DNA from: Globisporangium splendens | Taxonomy: Eukaryota; Oomycota; Peronosporomycetes; Pythiales; Pythiaceae | Length of the DNA stretch: 64,000 bases | Direction of reading: 5' to 3' | Assembly: GCA_006386115.1 (NCBI GenBank) | Contig: VFIW01000003.1 | Location: 744,001 to 808,000 of the forward strand | Shown here: positions 11,645 through 23,400 of the stretch, in pieces | Layout of the letters: each line of letters opens with the position of its first letter | Position numbering within the stretch: the stretch's first letter is position 1 | Program-made: the position numbers and the translations under genes | Notes under the pieces: generated by a model | The model's database searches: none | What the model was told of the DNA's origin: nothing | Seen by the model: the letters and a program-made list of their open reading frames with translations, nothing else

Positions 11645-11933
11645 GTTTCCACCATCTCAATGGCGCAAGAGAGACGCTTACAATGTACGCATTATTCATT
11701 AAATACGCACTCTCCTGATGCAGACCAGAACACACCCATGGCTTCTTCTATGGATTGGAATCTATTTCCGCATGTCCAGTGTTTATGACTCGCGGGTGTT
11801 TCGTCTTTGCCATTGCAAGCCAAAGCAACAAAATAATCACCTCCCCGTATAGTATGCTCGGAAACTGCAACACAGCTACGAGTAAACTTCACACACCGTC
11901 GCCAGTATCCTCGAGCCTCCGCATTCGCCCACG

Positions 11934-11950
11934 GCTCATTCTGCAATTTG
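11934..11950 (+). promoter_or_regulatory. Oomycete-type core promoter of MDR copy 2
   Basis: GCTCATTCTGCAATTTG, 53 bp before the ATG at 12003; matches the oomycete initiator/flanking-element consensus. Confidence 0.8.
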
Positions 11951-12002
11951 TCGCACCAACCAACCAACTACCCTACAACCACGACCACCACCATCGCATC
12001 CC

Positions 12003-12986
12003 ATGGCTTCGTCGATCCCAGCTACGTTCAAGCAATTCCAATACACCAAGTACGGCACCCCCGACACCGAGTGGAAGATGGTCGAGGCGAAGACCAACGA
12101 GCTCAAGGCCAACCACGTGCGCATCAAGGTCGTCTACGCCGCGATGAACCCGCTCGACTACAAGCTCATTGAGACTGGTGCGCACTGGTTCTGGCGCACG
12201 CCAACCGAAGACGCACCGTTCATCGTGGGGCTCGATGCCGCTGGTACCGTCGTTGAAGTCGGCTCGGAAGTGACCGATCTCAAGGTCGGCGACGACGTCT
12301 ACACGTGCACCCCAGTCGATGCCCTTGGCACTGTGGCCGAGTACATCTCGGTGGAAGCGCAGTACGTGGTCCCCAAGCCAAAGAACATGGACTTCAAGGT
12401 CGCCGCGGGTGTTCCTCTCGCGTCGTTGACGAGTTACCAAGCTCTTTTCACCAACGGCAACCTGAAGGCGGGTCAACGCGCGTTGATCCTTGGCGGAAGC
12501 ACCGCCACCGGGATCTTCGCGATCCAATTCGCGAAAGCTATCGGCGCTCACGCCATCGCCACTGCCAGTAGCCGCAATGCCGAGTTCGTCAAGTCTCTCG
12601 GTGCGGACCAAGTCATCGATTACACGAGTGAAAAGTGGGTCGATATCCTCGACGAGCACTCGGTGGACGTGATCTACAACTGCGGTGTTGAGCCTCAGTC
12701 TTGGAACGACGCGGCGCAGAAGATCCTCAAGAAAGACACCGGTGTCTTCGTTACGCTTGTGGATGCTGAGAACAAGATCGAGTCTCCAATCGGCGCCACG
12801 TACAAGTTCATGCACTGCTTGGCTTCGGGCAAGGACTTGCGTGAGATCACCACGTTTATCGAGAAGGGCCAGGTCAAGAGCTTTGTGGACTCGGTGTACC
12901 CCTTCGACAGCGCGGTCGAAGCGGTGAACAGGGTCAAGAGCGGTCGTTCGGTCGGCAAAGTGGTCATCTCGGTCGCTCGAGAGTAG
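12003..12986 (+). CDS. Zinc-free MDR oxidoreductase, copy 2 (inverted-repeat arm)
   Basis: 327 residues, intronless, identical to copy 1 except Val for Ile in the KGQVK segment and loss of the last Gln: the CAG codon before the stop is TAG here. It has the same GroES-like and Rossmann domains and the GGSTATG nucleotide-binding loop. Copies 1 and 2 diverge from the same spacer and have essentially the same promoter, so they are probably co-expressed and functionally redundant. Near identity implies recent duplication or ongoing conversion between the arms. Confidence 0.92.
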   Translation: MASSIPATFKQFQYTKYGTPDTEWKMVEAKTNELKANHVRIKVVYAAMNPLDYKLIETGAHWFWRTPTEDAPFIVGLDAAGTVVEVGSEVTDLKVGDDVYTCTPVDALGTVAEYISVEAQYVVPKPKNMDFKVAAGVPLASLTSYQALFTNGNLKAGQRALILGGSTATGIFAIQFAKAIGAHAIATASSRNAEFVKSLGADQVIDYTSEKWVDILDEHSVDVIYNCGVEPQSWNDAAQKILKKDTGVFVTLVDAENKIESPIGATYKFMHCLASGKDLREITTFIEKGQVKSFVDSVYPFDSAVEAVNRVKSGRSVGKVVISVARE

Positions 12987-12998
12987 TAGAACTACCTG

Positions 12999-15016
12999 CC
13001 TGCTTTCTGTCGTGGCTCGTTGCTGACACCTCAGTCGACGAGTGTAATAGTACACTACAAATCAGATACGATATAGCTCTCATCGTGATGCTTTCTGCAA
13101 AGGTCAAGGGAGACGCAGCATAACTAAATGAATGCATGTCTTGCGACACACTTCGACTCACGTGCGCTGTGAATTGTCCTTTCACAAATTTTGACAAAGA
13201 GCAACCCCACTTGTTGTAGTCAAAATTGGGCGAGAATCTGCAACTAGCAGCAGTAGTGGCGACGTGTTTAGCGGCAACGTTATGGATCAGCAATAGACGC
13301 CTGGTCGTGGCGACACTAGAGATGCCAATTCTCTTACGGGCTTCGGATGTACGTCCTGGGCTGACCGATCACAGATGGTCAGTCTGTGCGGTAAGTCGTC
13401 GAATGAAACAACAATTGCGAAGGAAGCTGGCGCTTCTGGTTACTCTTTGTCTATTCCTCTGACGCTCTTAATGGAAAGAAATGTGAGGGATCTACCATAC
13501 ATCGGTCTCGTTCTTCTTGTACTGTCTTGGAGGCAGAGCCACCACTTCCAAATATATCTCCTCACCTACTTCAGTGTCCTATTGCTAGAGCACGTACTCG
13601 TGCCAGCTCGACCTCATGTCGTGTGAGACCCGCCAAGTGGGCGAGGCTTGTCTCCCTCCACCACCCAATGCATCGCCCTCCCCAGCCTTGGCCTCACGAT
13701 TCGGGACACTCTCTGTTGCATTGCTGGGACCTCCATGTCTCAAATTTTTGTTGCTCTTGTTTTGCAGCTCTTTTTGTCTTGTCCTTGTGCGCTGCATCCT
13801 TCGACTGGACAGATTGGAACCTGTCAGGGTTGCAACATGATGTTGCAACCGGCTTTTGGAACTTCAACATACCGTGCTTAGTAAAATGCATTTTTCCACA
13901 AAGCAATGACTCTTGGATTTTGATGACCCATCCTCACACTGTGTTTGCACTTGTGTGCCAACCCACAATCCTCGAATCGTTTCCTGAAACTCTGTATTTG
14001 CAGCACGCGTTCCAATGAAACTAGCCCAGCCACTTTCGTTTGCTTGCAACCGCCCGTCACATAGTCTTGCAACCTCGTGTCACTTGGTGCAATTGCGTAA
14101 TTCAACTGAACTTCAGAGTGTCTCTGTAGAGTGACTTCGCTGGCTCCCACGAGTCCTCAATGGGTTCCAATCCTTTCCAGCTCACCAGCAGCGCGCAGTC
14201 GCGCACAGCATTGAACCAACACCAGTCTTTCAACTCAGCGACTGAGAGGATTACACTTTGAGAAGCGGTGTGATCGCGCACTTCCTCTGTTACTTGCGAG
14301 TTTGTGTCGGCGCAGAACTTGAGCCGTGACGCGCAGACGTTATTTTCCACCCCCGTCACCAGGTGCCTCACTCGGAGTGAGTGACTGATGGTTGCACTTA
14401 CTGGCATAAGATTCCGAATGCATACACCTCTTGGCACTTTCCCTACTTTCGAAATCTCGAACAAAGCTTTAACCTTCAAAACCTACTTTGGTTTGTCTCG
14501 GTTTAACCTAAAAACCGAGTTTCATGCGATTATGCTCAGGCATGCCCTGCCGCAAACACAACGAAACCTGCTTGATGATGGTGCGTGGCTGCAGCTCAAA
14601 TCTTAAAGTTGAGGTGTTCGCTCGTTGTGCTTATCCTCCCATCGTGTTTGCCCGTCTCATTCTCGAAAGAATGATGGTTTCCATCACTATTTCCGCTGAA
14701 GTTCTTCATTGCGCATGCTCAGAGAGTATGTGGATCACACTCACTATCGTTATTTTATGGAACACACTCGATGTCCGCGAATCGGCTGTTGCCGAGTCTT
14801 GTTCATGTGCTGTTTACAAAATCTCATGGACGTGATCCAGTGATCCTCGCTGTTTAGCGCGGAAAGGCAGCCTTCGCTTGATCACAGAGCCATGCAGGTA
14901 GGAATACGTGATCACCAGCGTTTCAGCATAGCAGCCGATAGAAGAGCAAAACATAAGCGAGCAGTCCCTTTCAAAGCAAGCGCCGCAGCGCCATCCCAAG
15001 CTTCCACTTTTCCACT
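12999..15016. other. Intergenic region, no gene recognised
   Basis: Two kilobases with no convincing gene. The longest open frame (13527-14018, plus) is low in conserved features and rich in His, Ser and Cys. Two small perfect hairpins are present: GGTTGCAACA-TGA-TGTTGCAACC at 13828-13850 and CTCGGTTT/AAACCGAG at 14497-14519. It may hold decayed sequence, but nothing identifiable. Confidence 0.4.
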
Positions 15017-15033
15017 GCTCATTCTACAATTTG
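15017..15033 (+). promoter_or_regulatory. Oomycete-type core promoter of MDR copy 3
   Basis: GCTCATTCTACAATTTG, about 42 bp before the ATG at 15075. Its position makes 15075 the start; the frame open further upstream is therefore untranslated. Confidence 0.8.
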
Positions 15034-15074
15034 CCTCGCAATCCTCGCATCAAGTACCAACCATCACCGTTGCC

Positions 15075-16052
15075 ATGGCTTCGTCTGTCCCAGCTACGTA
15101 CAAGCAATTCCAATACTCCAACTTCGGCGCCGTCGACGCCGAGTGGAAGGCTGTCGAGGTCAAGAAGAGCGAGCTCAAGCCCACCCACGTGCGCATCAAG
15201 GTCGTCTACGCCGGACTCAACCCACTCGACTACAAGCTCGCCGAGTACGGTTCGTATTGGTTCCCTCGCACGCCAAGTGAGGATGAACCGTTCATCGTAG
15301 GGTTCGATGCCGCTGGTACCGTCGTTGAAGTCGGCTCGGAAGTGACCGATCTCAAGGTCGGCGACGACGTCTTCGCGTCCACTCCAATCGATAGCTTTGG
15401 CACTGTGGCCGAGTACATCTCGGTGGAAGCGCAGTACGTGGTCCCCAAGCCAAAGAACATGGACTTCAAGGTCGCCGCGGGTGTTCCTCTCGCGTCGTTG
15501 ACGAGTTACCAAGCTCTTTTCACCAACGGCAACCTGAAGGCGGGTCAACGCGCGTTGATCCTTGGCGGAAGCACCGCCACCGGGATCTTTGCGATCCAAC
15601 TCGCGAAAGCTATCGGCGCTCACGCCATCGCCACTGCCAGTAGCCGCAATGCCGAGTTCGTCAAGTCTCTCGGTGCGGACCAAGTCATCGATTACACGAG
15701 TGAAAAGTGGGTCGATATCCTCGACGAGCACTCGGTGGACGTGATCTACAACTGCGGTGTTGAGCCTCAGTCTTGGAACGACGCGGCGCAGAAGATCCTC
15801 AAGAAAGACACCGGTGTCTTCGTTACGCTTGTGGATGTTGAGAACAAGATCGAGTCTCCAATCGGCGCCATATGCAAGTACATCTACTGCTCGACCTCGG
15901 GCAAGGACTTGCGTGAGATCACCACGTTCATCGAGAAGGGCCAGATCAAGAGCTTTGTGGACTCGGTGTACCCCTTCGACAGCACGGTCGAAGCGATCAA
16001 CAAGATCAAGAGCGGCCGCGCAGTCGGCAAAGTGGTCATCTCGGTGGCTTAG
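15075..16052 (+). CDS. Zinc-free MDR oxidoreductase, copy 3 (mosaic)
   Basis: 325 residues, intronless, start MASSVPATYKQFQYSNFG. Domains are as in copies 1 and 2. The first 75 or so residues differ clearly from those copies (for example YWFPRTPSEDEPF instead of HWFWRTPTEDAPF). From DAAGTVVEVGS onward long stretches are identical at nucleotide level, notably about 15303-15376 and about 15400-15869. The C-terminal region differs again around CKYIYCSTSG. This alternation is the signature of gene conversion. Enzyme class is firm, substrate unknown. Confidence 0.92.
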   Translation: MASSVPATYKQFQYSNFGAVDAEWKAVEVKKSELKPTHVRIKVVYAGLNPLDYKLAEYGSYWFPRTPSEDEPFIVGFDAAGTVVEVGSEVTDLKVGDDVFASTPIDSFGTVAEYISVEAQYVVPKPKNMDFKVAAGVPLASLTSYQALFTNGNLKAGQRALILGGSTATGIFAIQLAKAIGAHAIATASSRNAEFVKSLGADQVIDYTSEKWVDILDEHSVDVIYNCGVEPQSWNDAAQKILKKDTGVFVTLVDVENKIESPIGAICKYIYCSTSGKDLREITTFIEKGQIKSFVDSVYPFDSTVEAINKIKSGRAVGKVVISVA

Positions 16053-16944
16053 GCGTAGAGCTGCCTTCCGCATGCACCCATCGATAAACGCTACAGTGTG
16101 TGGTGCACTGCAGCGTCGAACTCGATTTCGCAAGGATTGCGTCCGTCTTGAGTCTGGATTAGACTCAATAAATGCATTGCTTCATGGCACTTGTGTAACT
16201 AGAAGTGCATGCACCATGGTGTAGGCTCCAGTTTTTTATTTTGAAAATGCAAACAACTCGAGAGAAAAACACCAGATCGTTGTTTATGGTTCTTTGCCGC
16301 TCACTCACTCTTCAGCTCGGCATGACAGGAAAAGATGAGCAAGACTGTAATAGCGGTTCAATTGCAGCCAAGAAGGGCAGTGTGGCAAGTGGTTCTGCGA
16401 CGGCAGACATTTGTCAATGGCATTTGATGCACAAGGCTGCAGTCAAGTTGCTCAGTATCGCAACAGCACGCTGTGGCAGGAAGAGGAAGGAGACATCAGC
16501 TTGTGTGGTGGGATCTGGCGTGCGTGAAGAGCAGCAGCTTGGACGTCACTGGCAATGGCTTCGGCCAAGTGACAAAATTGGTGCAGTTCTTCTGTGCAGA
16601 CTGTGACATAAAACAAATACAAAATTGTAGTTTGTTTTCGAAACAGCAGCCGTTATTCTGTGAAGATTGAGACTTTAGACAAAAAGAGCACAGCACAATG
16701 AACCGAGATCGACAATAACTTAATATATTATGCTCAGATGCAATACTGAACTGCAGCACCTATGCAGAAATAAATACACGGTCGGCTGGACACGGTCGCC
16801 GACGACGGCACTTGCTTGCTGTCACGTTGCTGCCCTTTTGCGTTTTTGTGCTTGCTTTGCTTGCTGTGTTGTGTCGCTGCTTGCTTGGTTTGCTTCTGTT
16901 TTTGAATCTTCGCACAGCAGCGCTTGTTGTGGCTATCGACGCGC
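16053..16944. other. Intergenic region, no gene recognised
   Basis: About 0.9 kb. Short frames on both strands have no family signal. Around 16790-16920 the sequence is rich in TTGCTTG-like repeats, which give Cys/Leu-rich artefactual translations. Confidence 0.4.
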
Positions 16945-17193
16945 TCACATGGAGAACCGGAAGCCACTGCGGCGCTGCTCGGAGCGCCGCGACCGCGGGC
17001 ACGCGAGCGACTCGCGGTCGTAGTCGATGGGCGTCACGATCGTGTCGCGTGGGCGGATCACATGCACCGGTTCACTCGACTCGTCGTCGCTGCTGCTGTT
17101 GCGGCTGCGCAGCTTGCGGAAAAGCTTGCGGAGGCCTCGCGGCGAGGTCTCGGCGACGGTTTTGTCGCTGTGGGATCGGAAGAGCGCGCACAT
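16945..17193 (-). CDS. Small basic hypothetical protein
   Basis: 82 residues from the ATG at 17193 (MCALFRSHSDKTVAE). It has a basic Arg/Lys-Leu segment (GLRKLFRKLRSRN), a Ser/Asp-rich patch and then VHVIRPRDTIVTPIDYD. The balanced, charged composition looks protein-coding and the frame is open further upstream, but there is no family match I can name. An upstream exon cannot be excluded. Confidence 0.4.
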   Translation of the reverse strand: MCALFRSHSDKTVAETSPRGLRKLFRKLRSRNSSSDDESSEPVHVIRPRDTIVTPIDYDRESLACPRSRRSEQRRSGFRFSM

Positions 17194-18869
17194 TGTGCTC
17201 AGTTGAGTTGTGTGGAGCCTTTGAACTGAAGAGAGCAGATTGAAGAATGAAGGAGCTCTTGGCATGAAAAAGTGGATCGACTGCGTGCGTCTTTCCAGAA
17301 ACAGCTTACGCAACCGTGGACAACCGTTGATGATGAGCATAGGATCGCGTAAACTACAGCGCATGTGTGCATGTCACTTGTGTAATTTATGAGCTGTGTT
17401 CGAGAGAGCATAGCGAAGACCATGAAGGCGCACTTTGGCGCAAGTAATTTATTTATGTTTCATTTGTTGTTCTTCTTTCTGTGTGGTTGTGCTGGTTGCA
17501 GCAAACCAGCATAAACGGCTGCTTTTTTTACGCGCAGCCAAGTGGATTCTTGGACGATTGCGGCTGTCTGTCGGGTTGTTGTTGCGTGCACTTGGCACCT
17601 TTCTCCAGCGTTCTCTGCAGCACCACCAGTGCTTTTGTGAAAGCGCTCTTGGGGGCGACTCTGCAGCTGTTGGACAGAGGCGCAAAATCCACTTTCGGTC
17701 ACGGAAGTGAGTGTCAAAAATGTGGCTCCAACTGTGATCTTCCACAAGCACGTGATATGTGTGTTATTTTTACTTCGATGTAATTTGCAGAACGTTGTTT
17801 GTTGGTGGCGACTTGTTCAACTTGGCCAAGAGTGATCGTCGCGCTCAAGACACAAACATTGTGGAGTCGCGTGTGTGGCACGTTTGCGGCATGCAGGAAG
17901 CCATGTGGACCGCCACTCGAATGTTAAGATGCAGCTCGGATGATGCGATCAATCGGTGGCAGTTACTGGACTTGAAGATGTGTGCGCACGTGTCGCCTGC
18001 GTTGTCTGTTAATTTGACTTTCGTTCTGTCTCGCTGGCCACAGTGTCAAGGTGCTGCAGTTGACACAGCTGAGCCGTGAACAAGTGTCGTGAACAAGTGT
18101 CGCGAACATGCGGTGAGAGTATTCGCGGCGCTTTGCTGAGCAAACTCGACGCATGTACGCGTGGTGACACCTCGTGTAGCCATTTTGGCGCTTGAAAGAC
18201 AGCTTTGATGGCGCCAACTTAGATTGCCGCTGGAAGCTGTTGGACATGTCACCGCTGTCGATGCAGCTTGTCTTGTCGAGCGGTCTCGAGCGATATAGTA
18301 CGGTCGAGCGTCTGTTGGCATTGCGGCATCATCCAGCCGTCCAGCTCTTCTGTTGATTGAGCCACAGACCAGTGTCATCAACAACGGCGTCGCATGTTCA
18401 CGACGTCGTACTAAACAATCAAAACACGCACACATCAGCTTGATGATGCTGTGCCATCTGCCAATCTCTTCTTGCTTGTCGTCTCAACACCTACCATAAT
18501 GAATGCCTCCTTTCAATCAATTCTCTTTCGAAACTCGATTTCCGTATTGTGTCACTTGCAAGTCACCTGCATAAAGTGGAACTGTTCCGACGTCGGTGCC
18601 ATGTCGCACGTGTCGCTCCTTTTGCTCTTGTGCTGGGCAGCGAACGTTCACTTGATGTGTGTGTGTGCAGCGTAATTTACTTCCAGCAAACTCTCCTCGC
18701 AGCAAAATGCACATACACAGCCGCAATGCACTGCATTTCTTGGTCTCATAATTGAAAAAAATAAACAAAATCTGGCATGGGCATCATCTCAATTCCTGCA
18801 GTTTGGTGCGTTGTCGCCCACTAGAACCCCTCAGCTCCTCATGCGCCGCTCGCTGGCTTTCCCGCTTTC
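17194..18869. other. Intergenic region, no gene recognised
   Basis: About 1.7 kb with several overlapping frames of 60-130 codons on both strands, none with conserved motifs, credible splice structure or core promoter. Confidence 0.35.
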
Positions 18870-20084
18870 TCAGGCTTCGAGCGACACGAAGAGCTTGCCC
18901 GTCATCTCCTTGAGGTCGTGGAAGGATCTCTTGACGTTCTCCTGGATCATGTCGTTCGAGCGCTTGATGTGGCCGCTCCAGAGGTTCGCGAGCCACTCGT
19001 CGATCTGATGCACACCGAACACCTGCTCCATCTCCTCGCGGTTCTCTCGCGGCAGCGTCGAGCACTTGCAGTCCGAGACGACCTGCCAGTCGCCTCCCGT
19101 CGTACTGCAACCTGGCGCGCTCGTGGCAGAGACCGCCGTGGCCGCGCGAATGGACGTCGTGGTGGCGTCCACGACCAACTGCCAGTCGGCGTCGATTTCT
19201 TCCCGCGTTGAACTTTGGCAGCACGATTTCGAACACTGCGGCATAGAAGAAGCGATCGACTTCTGGGATCCGCCCGGAGTGGCCAATTGCGCCGCGTAGT
19301 ACGCGTCCCATTTCTCGCTCGAAAAGTCGAAACACTCGGCGAACGCCTTGAGCTTGCTGTACGAGCTCCAGGGCACAGACACGCGACCCGACATGCACAT
19401 GCCCGCGATCTCGGCCGCCGACGCCTCGCCCGAGTACATGTACAAAAAGTCCGCCAGACTCACGTGCACGACCGCGACCTGGCGCAGGAACGGGTCGCTT
19501 GCAGGGAGGGTTGTGTTGGAGATCTGCATCCTTGCTGTGTACAACAAGCAAACAAAGAAACGAGCAGCACATAAATGATGTTGATAATTCGAGTAAAAGT
19601 CGTATGCACATCATGTCATAATAGTACAAAAGACGTTGAGACGTACGATTGCGCATGTCGATGGTGCGAATGCACGCGATTTCATTCTTGTCCGCGTTCG
19701 ATGCGCGAAACATAAACGTAACCTGCAATGCACGCACACATAACAAAAGCCCACATCATTAGCCACAGTCAATGTGCATTCATCAATCCTTTCAACACAT
19801 GCCCAACAACGCTCACACAGAGAGTATAAACACGCAGCAATGCTAAACAAACGCACCACGCCAGTGAACGCCGCGGTCGGGAGCCTGGCGAACTGCAAAA
19901 AGTCCATGAGCTCGTCCAGCTTGGCGAGCAGACTGTCGCAGGCCGAACCGTCGCCACTGCCGCCGCCGCTGCTGCTGCTGCTGTTAGGCGCAGTGCCTGT
20001 GTCTGCATTCCCACTGTAGCTAGGCGCCATGAGGGACGCGTTGGAGGATGCCACTTGCGCTTCCGTGCCGCACGTGTTCCCCAT
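18870..20084 (-). CDS. Predicted N-myristoylated SCP2-like protein
   Basis: Three exons: 20084-19857, 19722-19647 and 19534-18870, giving 322 residues. Introns have GTGCGT and GTACGT donors. The N-terminus MGNTCGTEAQ fits N-myristoylation at Gly2 with Cys5 for palmitoylation. A Ser/Gly linker follows, then a helix (LLAKLDELMDFLQF), then a segment that reads like an SCP2 sterol/lipid-carrier fold: TFMFRASNADKNEIACI, VVHVSLADFLYMYSGEASAAE and MSGRVSVPWSSYSKLKAF, with the typical D-F...G...A...M-S-G-R-V order. A Cys-rich insert (near SKSCCQS) and a long C-terminal helix complete it. Lipid binding at a membrane is inferred from fold resemblance only. It is divergent from the WAPL-like gene. Confidence 0.65.
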
Positions 20085-20488
20085 TCCTCTTGAGCTCTTC
20101 CGCGCACCTTTACGACTGGCGCCTTTCACGTCTGATACTGACTGACTGGGCGGAAGAACGCAGCAGCTGCCCCAAAACAGACAATAAACATTGCGTCAAG
20201 GAAAGGAAAGAAAAGGCAGCCTGATTGAGGGTCTTGGTTGGTAGAAATTATGAATGCCATGCTGTGGTTGGTTAAAAATGGTCAACAGCGTCAGGCAGAC
20301 AAAGCCTAAATGCATCCATGTATCTCCTTAAATCGCACACTCCTCAGTAAACGACGTGTTTATTATGGAATTCCTGGCACTTAGTTTCACGTTTCAGTCC
20401 CGCTAATTCCTGGTTGCACCTTGACTCGAAACCAAAATTCGTGCAAGCTTTCACTCTCCCACCACTGCAAAAGGCAACCACGAGCAAA
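20085..20488. promoter_or_regulatory. Divergent promoter region (SCP2-like / WAPL-like)
   Basis: 404 bp between two divergent start codons; must hold both promoters. No full-consensus initiator element was identified. Confidence 0.45.
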
Positions 20489-23400
20489 ATGGATGACGGC
20501 ATCTCCACCATGGCATCCCCTCTGGCGCCTGCGGTGGACGCGGGCGTGCGCGCGCAGCAGCAAGCCGCGTTCCGTGCCGCGCGCCGCAAGTTCGCGCTCT
20601 ACGGCCGCCAGCACGCGCACGTGAGCCACTTAGCGGGCCAGAGCGGACGAAGCGACAACAAGGGAAGTGACGCCGGGGTGCTCACGAATACGCTGCTGCT
20701 GCAGGAGAATGGCGCGCTGGCGCTGCATGCGGACGACCTACAGTGCCGTCTCGACGGCATTCTTCAACAGACGCGTACAAGTTCCAGTACAAGTGACGAG
20801 GAAGAAGAGCGCATTGTGGTCGCACGCGCGCGGAGTGTGGTCGAATTGGCGCGGATGCTGCAGCGGGAGGACGTGCAGAGGATGCTCAAGTTGTCGCGGC
20901 AGAGTGCGCGGCTGTGCGTTACGCGGATCCATGACGTGACGAAGTTGTTGCGACGAAGGAGAACCGATGGTGGCGGTGTTGACGCAGGAAAAGAACGCAG
21001 TGCCGACGAGTTGTTGCGGTTGAGTGTCGCGGTGCTGCTGTTTTCGCTCACGCTTGCGGGTTCCGAGTGCGACGAGTGGTTTCCGCGTGACGTCCTCGAC
21101 CTGATGGCAGAGTGCTTGCAGCATGAGTTCGACGCACAGGTCCTCAAGAAAAAGGAGAAGAGGAGTGTTGAATTAGCTCGTGATGAAGACACAAAACCAA
21201 TGAGTGATGACACTACACAGAACGCAATGCCGTCGCCACCAGAAGAGCGCAGCCCATTGCATCGCAGGAAAATGTACTTGAAGCACAAGAAGCAGTCGAT
21301 TCAACGGAGACGCTCCATGTCTACGTCTGGAGATGATGACGATACGGCGGATCAGGATCCTCAGTGCCAACTGCAGCGTGGCATCGCGGCGTTACTCAAC
21401 AGCCACGACGGATTTGACAGGATCAAGAAGACGCAGGTCACAATCACCGATGTGCTCGTCATAACATTCCACAATCTATTGCAGATGGACAGTGGGCATG
21501 AACAGCAGCAGCATAATGCGCACTTGCGGAGAAAGGACGAGGGACTTGCTGGGGCCACGTTTGCGACCATACGTGCCAGACAACGCCAACTTTTAGACAG
21601 CAATGCACTCAATGTGCTCGTTGACGTGCTCGCACACGAAGTGCAGCAGTTGCAATGGCCGCATGATGTTGAAGGTCCTGCGTCTTTTTCTTTTGTGGAA
21701 AGCAGCGTGAGCTCGTTAAAGCGCGTGGAGACGATTCTCCGTGTCTTGGACCAGGCATCGTTCCTGGAAACAGAGGTGCAGCGTCAGTTGTCCACGTCTC
21801 CAGGTATCTTTACGATTCTTTTGAAGCTGGTCGAGCAGCTCAGCAAGCTCTGTTGGGGTCAGCCAAGGCAACAGCATGACAATGAGGCATGCGATGAGGA
21901 TAAGACGCTGTTTTCGCAGGATGATGCGGCTGTGGCGGAAGTGCTCTTGGTATCGATGCGTGTGCTGATTAATCTGACGCACCATAACGAAGACGCAGCG
22001 CGGCATATTTATGGTCTTCATGGGATGAAGACACTCTTCCGCTCGTTCTGTAAGCTCTGGGAAGTGAATGAAAGCACAACGCGATCCTCTGATTCCAAGG
22101 CGACCGCAGACTATGAAGACAAGTTGCTGTTTGACGCGTTCTTGATGTTCTTGAGCGCGCTGACAAATTGCGTCGAGCTCAGCCCCGAAAATCGCAACGC
22201 AGTGACGACGATCGCCGTGCCCAGAGACGAAGCAATGGCACTTGGGGTTGACGACTTTGAGATGCCCAGTGTCTGCGGCTTATTTACGAAGTTCTTCCTG
22301 AGCAAAGTGCAGTCTTATCGACGATTGCTCGAATGGAACGACACAAATCCCGATAGCAGTGTATTCGCTCCGATGGAGAACGATGAGAATGTGCAGTGGG
22401 TGCCCGAAGATGTCATTCTCGGGGGCTGCAGCTCTCTGCTGCTTGGTTGTCTGGTCAAGGACTCGCCTTCGAATGCTATGCAAGTCCTCGATGTGCTTCC
22501 TGATCGATCACCTCGTCTGCTGCTGCGGGCATTAAGCGCGTTTGTCGCACTTCATTCGCAAATTGGCGCGCTCACCCCGGAAGTCGGTAAATCGGTCCTT
22601 CAAGTCGAACAAACGTTTAAATCGCTGCTTGCTCAAGATGGCGCGAAGGGATCATCGACAGCTTTACCGGACAGTAACGTTACACCAGCATTCAACCTTG
22701 CAATCTCAGCGAAAATCACGATGATCGACACGGAAAGAGCCGGAGGTGATGCAGCGAGTTTGAGTGAATCCACCTGTGCGTCTGGCAGCAAGCAGAATGA
22801 CGACAACGGAGAGAAATCGTTGTGTGCAGCTTTGAAGAGAGTTCGAACCCCACCTGCATCCGCTTTCAAACTGCACTCGTGGAAGAAAGTGTGTTCAACG
22901 GTCGACTCTGACGACGAGAGCGAGGACTTGGAGAATAAGGCCGAAGAAGGACAAGAAGTTGCATCTGTCACAAAAGACTCACCACCGAGTGTGCAACGGC
23001 GACAGAAAGACAAAATTTCAATCAATCGAAAGAATGGAGCGGGCACGTCAAGAACAACCACGCCCACAGCATCCCCGTTGAAAAAAGCGTCGCCGTACCG
23101 TGGTGCTGCAAAAGGAAACTTGAAACGAAAGCAAGCTTCACCAGCGCAATTGAAGCGAGTATCACCGCTGAAACCATCTGCTGTTCGCGGTATCGTGAAG
23201 GAGCATTTTTCTTCAAGGTCGACGCAAGCATCCCCTTTGAAGTTAGAGGACGCCTCGTCAGTGAAATTCTCGCCTTCAATTAGCGGCTCAAGTGCAAGTC
23301 AGCTCCTCGACCCAAGCGATGGCTCCACGCAGAGACTCAAGCGAGCGCGCCGCCTGATCACAGGTTTAGAAGCTGCGCTTTCTAAAGTGGATGGTGGAAG

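Larger units (their letters stand above)
11645..12998. repeat. Right arm of large inverted repeat
   Basis: Reverse complement of 9610-10963. Homology ends a few bases after the stop codon on the outer side (shared up to AGAACTACCTG) and about 360 bp upstream of the start on the inner side. Confidence 0.95.

Noticed and set aside
13527..14018. 163-codon open frame in the gap before MDR copy 3
   Set aside because: No promoter, no conserved motif, and skewed composition; several overlapping frames are equally open.
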